Below the pieces are notes generated by a model. The model did no database searches and was not told the origin of the DNA. It worked only from the letters and a program-made list of their open reading frames with translations. From NCBI RefSeq assembly GCF_004138495.1, contig NZ_ML142853.1, positions 75,824 through 93,654 on the forward strand: a DNA stretch of 17,831 nucleotides. Direction: 5' to 3'. Both the position numbers and the translations under genes were made by a program. This document shows positions 14,498 through 17,831 of this stretch, piece after piece. Within the stretch, counting starts at the first letter, position 1; each line of letters starts with the position of its first letter. The DNA comes from Phytoactinopolyspora endophytica (GTDB lineage Bacteria; Actinomycetota; Actinomycetes; Jiangellales; Jiangellaceae).

Positions 14498-14962
14498 ATG
14501 AGTCGGCCCACGCTGTACGAGTTCGCCGGGGGCGAGTCGGCCATCCTCGCGCTGGCCATTGCGCACCACAAGCGGTGCCTCGAGGATCCTGAGCTGAACC
14601 ACCCGTTCTCACACCCCGATCAGCATCCCCAACACGTCGAACGCCTCGCCGCTTACTGGGCAGAGGTCCTGGGTGGGCCGCCACGCTTTTCCGAAACATG
14701 CGGCGACCAGTCGACGGTGCTGACGCTGCACTCAGGCCATGGCGATATGAGCGATCTGGGCCGTCGGTTCGTCGAGTGCTTCACGCTCGCTGCCGATGAC
14801 GCCGGGCTGCCCGACGAGCCCGAGTTCCGCGCCGCGCTACGTGCTTACATGGAGTGGGCCGTGGGCGACATGCTGCGCTACCCGGATTCAGACGCAGCCG
14901 TACCGCCGGCCATGCGCGTGCCCCGCTGGTCCTGGGAAGGCCTCCAAAGCGAGCCCGCCTGA
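14498..14962 (+). CDS. Truncated hemoglobin-like globin (group II/GlbO type)
   Basis: 154 residues resembling actinomycete GlbO-type globins, heme proteins tied to oxygen or NO chemistry. LYEFAGGESAILALA (6-20) matches the N-terminal FYDAVGG helix; RLAAYWAEVLGGPPRFSE (49-66) matches the YWGGPxxYSE block; LHSGHGDMS supplies the likely proximal His78. EFRAALRAYMEWAVGDML (109-126) is the last helix, and the protein ends PRWSWEGL, as common in this subgroup. The ATG at 14498 fits the family length; there is no ribosome site, and GACGCT lies 6 nt upstream. It stands alone, divergent from the YjbR gene. Heme binding is inferred from the conserved His. Confidence 0.85.
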   Translation: MSRPTLYEFAGGESAILALAIAHHKRCLEDPELNHPFSHPDQHPQHVERLAAYWAEVLGGPPRFSETCGDQSTVLTLHSGHGDMSDLGRRFVECFTLAADDAGLPDEPEFRAALRAYMEWAVGDMLRYPDSDAAVPPAMRVPRWSWEGLQSEPA

Positions 14963-15175
14963 GACCATGGCCACGGCGCTGAACACGTGACCGTTCACAC
15001 GGTACGGGAACAGACGAGAACCGTGACGCCGCCAATACAGTGCCCGCCACCGCCAAGGCTGGGCAGTTCGAGCACGCCGTCATGCCGAGCGATGCCCGCA
15101 GCACGGCCGTGCTGGCCTGTCCGGGTCAGCGATATTGATTGGAGCCCGAACCGTTCGGTCCGCGACCATGTAGCG

Positions 15176-15694
15176 GTGGAGTACAACGTGCGCAGGATCG
15201 GGACCGAGGAGTGGCGCGAGTACCGCGAGCTCCGGCTGGAAGGGCTGAAGGACTCGCCACTGGCCTTCGTCGAGCAGTACGACGACGCGCAGCAGCGCCC
15301 CGATCAGTTCTGGCGAGACCGAGTCGCGCGTGGCGCCGCCGGGAACACATCGTGCACGTTCGTCACCGTCAGCTCCGATCAATTCGTGGGCATGGCCAGC
15401 TGCTTCGTCGAACCCGAGTTCACGGACCACATCTCGGCCCACGTCGTCGGGGTCTACGTCACACCGCAGTTCCGTGGGAACGGATCCGCGATGGCGCTCG
15501 TCTCCGCGGTGATCCGCTGGGCGCTGGACGACGCCCGCGCAGACCGGATACGGCTGTTCGTTATGGAGACGAATGAGCGGGCGACGGCTTTCTATCGGAG
15601 TATCGGTTTCTCACCCACCGGCACGACGATGGCGTACCCGCCCGACCCGTCGTTCACCGAGTACGAGATGGAGTATCGTGCGCCGGCCATGTGA
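15176..15694 (+). CDS. GNAT family N-acetyltransferase
   Basis: 172 residues with a single GNAT domain. VVGVYVTPQFRGNGSAMAL (90-108) holds the acetyl-CoA loop Q98-x-x-G101-x-G103. RLFVMETNERATAFYRSIGF (126-145) has the N, the Tyr140 general-acid position and the closing GF. WREYRELRLEGLKDSPLAF at 13-31 is a typical opening of this subfamily. No ATG suits; the GTG at 15176 gives a normal N-terminus but has no clear ribosome site. The preceding 213 nt after the globin gene hold only a small ACCGT/ACGGT hairpin and no gene. The gene ends 49 nt from the convergent metallophosphoesterase. The acceptor molecule is unknown. Confidence 0.9.
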   Translation: MEYNVRRIGTEEWREYRELRLEGLKDSPLAFVEQYDDAQQRPDQFWRDRVARGAAGNTSCTFVTVSSDQFVGMASCFVEPEFTDHISAHVVGVYVTPQFRGNGSAMALVSAVIRWALDDARADRIRLFVMETNERATAFYRSIGFSPTGTTMAYPPDPSFTEYEMEYRAPAM

Positions 15695-15699
15695 CGTCT

Positions 15700-15719
15700 A
15701 TGGCGACCGCGGTGGTCAT
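15700..15719. terminator. Imperfect palindrome between convergent genes
   Basis: ATGGCGACCGCGGTGGTCAT folds back on an ACCGCGGT core, with one G-U and one mismatch. It lies in the 49-nt gap between the convergent GNAT and metallophosphoesterase genes, where a bidirectional terminator is expected. There is no T-run. Confidence 0.25.
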
Positions 15720-15743
15720 GAAGTCCTGTTGTAGGTGCGCGCG

Positions 15744-16259
15744 TCATGTGCCGTGCCGCGGCAGCCGGTGCAGCGTGACGTCGTCTAGATGCCCGTCGAC
15801 CGCGACGGCGGTCATATAAGTGCAGAACGGCTCACGACGCCGGTCCGTCGGCGATCCCGGGTTCAGCAGCCGCAAGCCAGAGGGCGCGGTGGTATCCCAC
15901 GGTATGTGACTGTGCCCGAACACCAGGACGTCGTCGTCGGGAAACTGAGCGGCGCACCGCTCATCGCGACCCTTGGCGGCTCCCGTCTCGTGGATGACCA
16001 CAACGCGCACTCCCCCGATCGTCGCCCGCGCCACCTCGGGCAGCCGCCGACGAAGCTCCGGTCCGTCGTTGTTGCCATAGACCCCGACCAACTGCGTCGC
16101 TCGCGCCTCGATCTCATCCAACAGCGACGCGTCGACCCAGTCGCCCGCATGGATCACCACGTCGGCGCTCTCGACCGCCTGCCACAATTCCGCAGGCATG
16201 TCACCAGCCCTCTTCGGGACATGGGTATCCGCGATGATCACCAACCGTCGGCTGTCCAT
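15744..16259 (-). CDS. YfcE/MJ0936-type metallophosphoesterase
   Basis: 171 residues of the calcineurin-like phosphodiesterase superfamily, YfcE group. The metal motifs are complete and in order: D11-x-H13 in IADTHVPKR, D40 in HAGDWVD, N64 in YGNNDG, H90 in VVVIHETG, and H116/H118 in VFGHSHIPW. LLNPGSPTDRRR follows, as in YfcE proteins. Two metal ions (often Mn) would activate water to cleave a phosphodiester; the physiological substrate is unknown. The ATG at 16259 gives the right N-terminus; longer frames add unrelated residues. TATCGT lies 6 nt before the ATG without a ribosome site, so a leaderless mRNA is likely. It is divergent from the methyltransferase. Confidence 0.93.
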   Translation of the reverse strand: MDSRRLVIIADTHVPKRAGDMPAELWQAVESADVVIHAGDWVDASLLDEIEARATQLVGVYGNNDGPELRRRLPEVARATIGGVRVVVIHETGAAKGRDERCAAQFPDDDVLVFGHSHIPWDTTAPSGLRLLNPGSPTDRRREPFCTYMTAVAVDGHLDDVTLHRLPRHGT

Positions 16260-16265
16260 CACACG

Positions 16266-16271
16266 ACGATA
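16266..16271 (-). promoter_or_regulatory. Candidate -10 box of leaderless phosphoesterase gene
   Basis: TATCGT (TANNNT) on the minus strand lies 6 nt before the ATG at 16259. Confidence 0.4.
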
Positions 16272-16438
16272 GCCACTGATTGGAACGTGCGGGCATGCCC
16301 GGGCCAGACAGCGCGCTGGTCTGAGACCGGCCCTCGACCGAGGCCACCCAAGGGCGTCATCGAGGTGGCAAATGTTGACATCATCCGGCAGGAGACCAGG
16401 GCTACGATGTCCACCCTTATAGAGAGGACAGGGCACCG

Positions 16439-16954
16439 ATGACTCCTGAGCGCCATCGCTGGACCGTTGATCAACTCGACCTCACGGGAACGGAGAGAGT
16501 CCTCGAGTTCGGTGGCGGACCTGGGGTCGCGACCGGGCTCGTCTGCGACCGGCTCACGACAGGTTCCGTTCTCGCCATCGACCGATCAGCGGTCGCCGTC
16601 CGCAGAACATCCGAGCGAAACAGCGCGCACATCGCCTGCGGCCGGCTCACCGTCCGGCAATGTTCGATCGCCGATCTCGACGTGCCCGCCGGTTCCATCG
16701 ACGTCGCTTTCGGGATCAACGTGAACGTGTTCTGGACGACGTCGGCTGTCGCCGAGCTGGCGGCGCTCAGCCACGCGCTCGTTCCGGGCGGCCGACTGCT
16801 CATCGCCTACGGCAGCGGCCCCAAGGATCCGGGCAACCGTGACGCCATCTCCATGGTGCTCAGCACCGTCGAGGCCGGGCCGTTCGAACGCCGCACGGTG
16901 CTGCGGGACTCCCACAGCGCAGCCGTGCTGGCGCATCGAGGTCGGATCGAGTAA
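16439..16954 (+). CDS. Class I SAM-dependent methyltransferase
   Basis: 171 residues with a Rossmann-type methyltransferase domain. Motif I is VLEFGGGPGVATGLV (21-35), the acidic end of strand 2 is VLAIDRSAVAV with Asp48, motif IV is IDVAFGINVNVFW (87-99), and the post-motif is ALVPGGRLLIAYGSGP. It is short, with little beyond the core fold, so the acceptor is likely small, but it cannot be named. The ATG at 16439 has GAGG/AGGG in the preceding 15 nt. A perfect TTGACA at 16375-16380 lies upstream, though the nearest TACGAT is 22 nt further, too far for a standard promoter. It is convergent with the NTF2-like gene, 81 nt away. Confidence 0.92.
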   Translation: MTPERHRWTVDQLDLTGTERVLEFGGGPGVATGLVCDRLTTGSVLAIDRSAVAVRRTSERNSAHIACGRLTVRQCSIADLDVPAGSIDVAFGINVNVFWTTSAVAELAALSHALVPGGRLLIAYGSGPKDPGNRDAISMVLSTVEAGPFERRTVLRDSHSAAVLAHRGRIE

Positions 16955-17035
16955 CGGGCATCGGCCATGAGGCCCACCTATATGGACATGGTCTTTCCCG
17001 CCGACAGACATTCCCGCAAGACGACAGGGCGTCGG

Positions 17036-17434
17036 TCAGTCCTTGAGCGGGAACGAGTGGTGCTCGTGGGTGACGAGCCAATGCCCGGCTTCCTTGCGCA
17101 GTCCGATTGTCAGTCGCAGCCGGTTCGCCGGATCCCGCTGCAGTTCTTCCGGCGTCCCACAGCGAAGCAACGCGTATGCGAACGCAACGTCGTCACCCAC
17201 GGTGACGTCGAGCGAGACGATCTCGAACGACGCGCCTTGCCTTTGCCATGCAAAGAACGGAGGCCACGTCTCGCGGTACGCGTCGATGCCACGCACCCCC
17301 TCGTCCGGCGGCGGAACGTCGAACATGACGATGTCGTCGGCGTGATCGGCGAGGACCGTGTCAAGGTCGCCCTCGTGGACCGCCGTCGCCCAGCGTTCGA
17401 TCAGTGAGCGTATCTGTGCCTCGTCGTCGGCCAC
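17036..17434 (-). CDS. NTF2-like (SnoaL/DUF4440-type) protein
   Basis: 132 residues with the cone-shaped NTF2 fold, predicted from IRSLIERWATAVHEGDLDTV (8-27), LADHADDIVMFDVPPP, GIDAYRETWPPFF and the strand GHWLVTHEHHSFPL near the end. This is the common YybH/SnoaL-like pattern annotated as nuclear transport factor 2 family or ketosteroid isomerase-like. The GTG at 17434 has AAGGGAG 7 nt upstream and is preferred over the longer frame. Members range from isomerases and cyclases to binding proteins, so the activity is open. It stands alone. The 257 nt between it and the right-edge HsdS gene show no gene that I can support. Confidence 0.9.
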   Translation of the reverse strand: MADDEAQIRSLIERWATAVHEGDLDTVLADHADDIVMFDVPPPDEGVRGIDAYRETWPPFFAWQRQGASFEIVSLDVTVGDDVAFAYALLRCGTPEELQRDPANRLRLTIGLRKEAGHWLVTHEHHSFPLKD

Positions 17435-17691
17435 GGTTCTACTCCCTTCGCGATGCGCTCGTCGGCGCATGGTTCCATCTCGTACGTAGAGGTGGACCGC
17501 CGCGGCCGCCGCAATTCATCGGTCCCTTCGCCCTGGCGTGAACAAGCATGCCTGGCGCTTGGCAGGGGATCAACGCACTTGGCATCGCGACTGAGCCGGG
17601 AGGGTCGTATCCCGAGTCCGCCCGCTGTTCCACGTGCCAGTCTGGAGCGTCCAGGCCTGCGCTGCCCGTTGACCGACATGGGAGCGCAGTG

Positions 17692-17831
17692 TCAACGTAC
17701 TGCTCTCGTGATCAACAGCGGTAGCAGCAGGTTCCATAGTTCCTGCGTGGCTGCACTGATCTGGCCGTGAATTGCGATCTCGGAATCAAGTGCGCCCAGG
17801 ATTGCCGCGACCTCTCGCTGAACGGAAAGGG
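17692..17831 (-). CDS. hsdS: Type I restriction specificity subunit (HsdS), C-terminal end only
   Basis: Forty-five codons enter from the right edge and stop at TGA 17694-17692. They read VQREVAAILGALDSEIAIHG, then QISAATQELWNLLLPLLITRAVR. This is the standard end of type I restriction-modification S subunits: the (E/Q)xxIAxxLGALDDKI coiled-coil helix, the helix with LRxxLLPxLxTGxV, and the stop. The S subunit recognises the DNA target and joins the HsdM and HsdR subunits. The two target-recognition domains and any hsdM or hsdR lie outside the window. Bacterial type I systems are strong markers of exchange. The call is from a short piece but the match to the pattern is distinctive. Confidence 0.7.
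   Translation of the reverse strand, partial: LSVQREVAAILGALDSEIAIHGQISAATQELWNLLLPLLITRAVR

Noticed and set aside
16375..16408. TTGACA with TACGAT as a methyltransferase promoter
   Set aside because: The 22-nt spacer is too long for a standard sigma-70-type promoter.
17435..17691. Short frames on both strands before the HsdS end
   Set aside because: They overlap one another, lack ribosome sites and have no recognisable family.

Overview
The window is GC-rich DNA with GTG as well as ATG starts, strong GGAGG-type ribosome sites on some genes, and TANNNT boxes 6-7 nt ahead of the start codon on others. That combination, together with the protein families present, points to an actinomycete (Actinomycetota). 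The genus cannot be fixed from the sequence alone. No rRNA, tRNA, CRISPR array or intact insertion sequence was seen.

Layout. (1) Left edge, 1-1186 minus: a partial gene of the actinomycete Rpn/transposase-like nuclease family, with a lower-GC codon pattern than its neighbours and an extra copy of the family's tail module at its N-terminus. (2) 1410-3011: a divergent TetR regulator and alpha/beta hydrolase share a short promoter region with an interrupted dyad. (3) 2971-3679 minus: a cytidine deaminase remnant and a NUDIX hydrolase. (4) 3680-4128: a 449-nt gap with a 15-bp perfect inverted repeat, two very short overlapping ORFs and the first copy of a 49-bp palindromic repeat. (5) 4129-5823: an IlvD/Edd dehydratase, then a short coding-like remnant. 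(6) 6049-9353 plus: a frameshifted hemerythrin gene, an AlkZ/YcaQ-like winged-helix protein, a second alpha/beta hydrolase and a DinB protein. The second 49-bp repeat follows. (7) 9512-12406 minus: a one-pass membrane protein with a long Glu-Pro repeat, a GNAT acetyltransferase and a HAD phosphatase. (8) 12556-17434: mostly stand-alone genes on both strands: an inositol-monophosphatase-like protein lacking metal ligands, VOC, YjbR/MmcQ, truncated hemoglobin, GNAT, metallophosphoesterase, methyltransferase and NTF2-like. (9) Right edge, 17692-17831 minus: the C-terminus of a type I restriction specificity subunit (HsdS).

How the genes fit together. Most are monocistronic, separated by their own gaps, and encode small housekeeping, detoxification or stress-type enzymes rather than one pathway. 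Genuine coupling is visible only for the tetR/hydrolase pair. The two ends (Rpn-like nuclease homologue and HsdS), the pseudogenes and the dispersed palindromes suggest an accessory region shaped by recombination. I did not find a clear multi-gene novel system. The strongest leads are the 49-bp palindromic repeat, the rebuilt Rpn-like protein, the metal-site-less IMPase homologue, the Glu-Pro repeat membrane protein and the hairpin/mini-ORF leader before the dehydratase.
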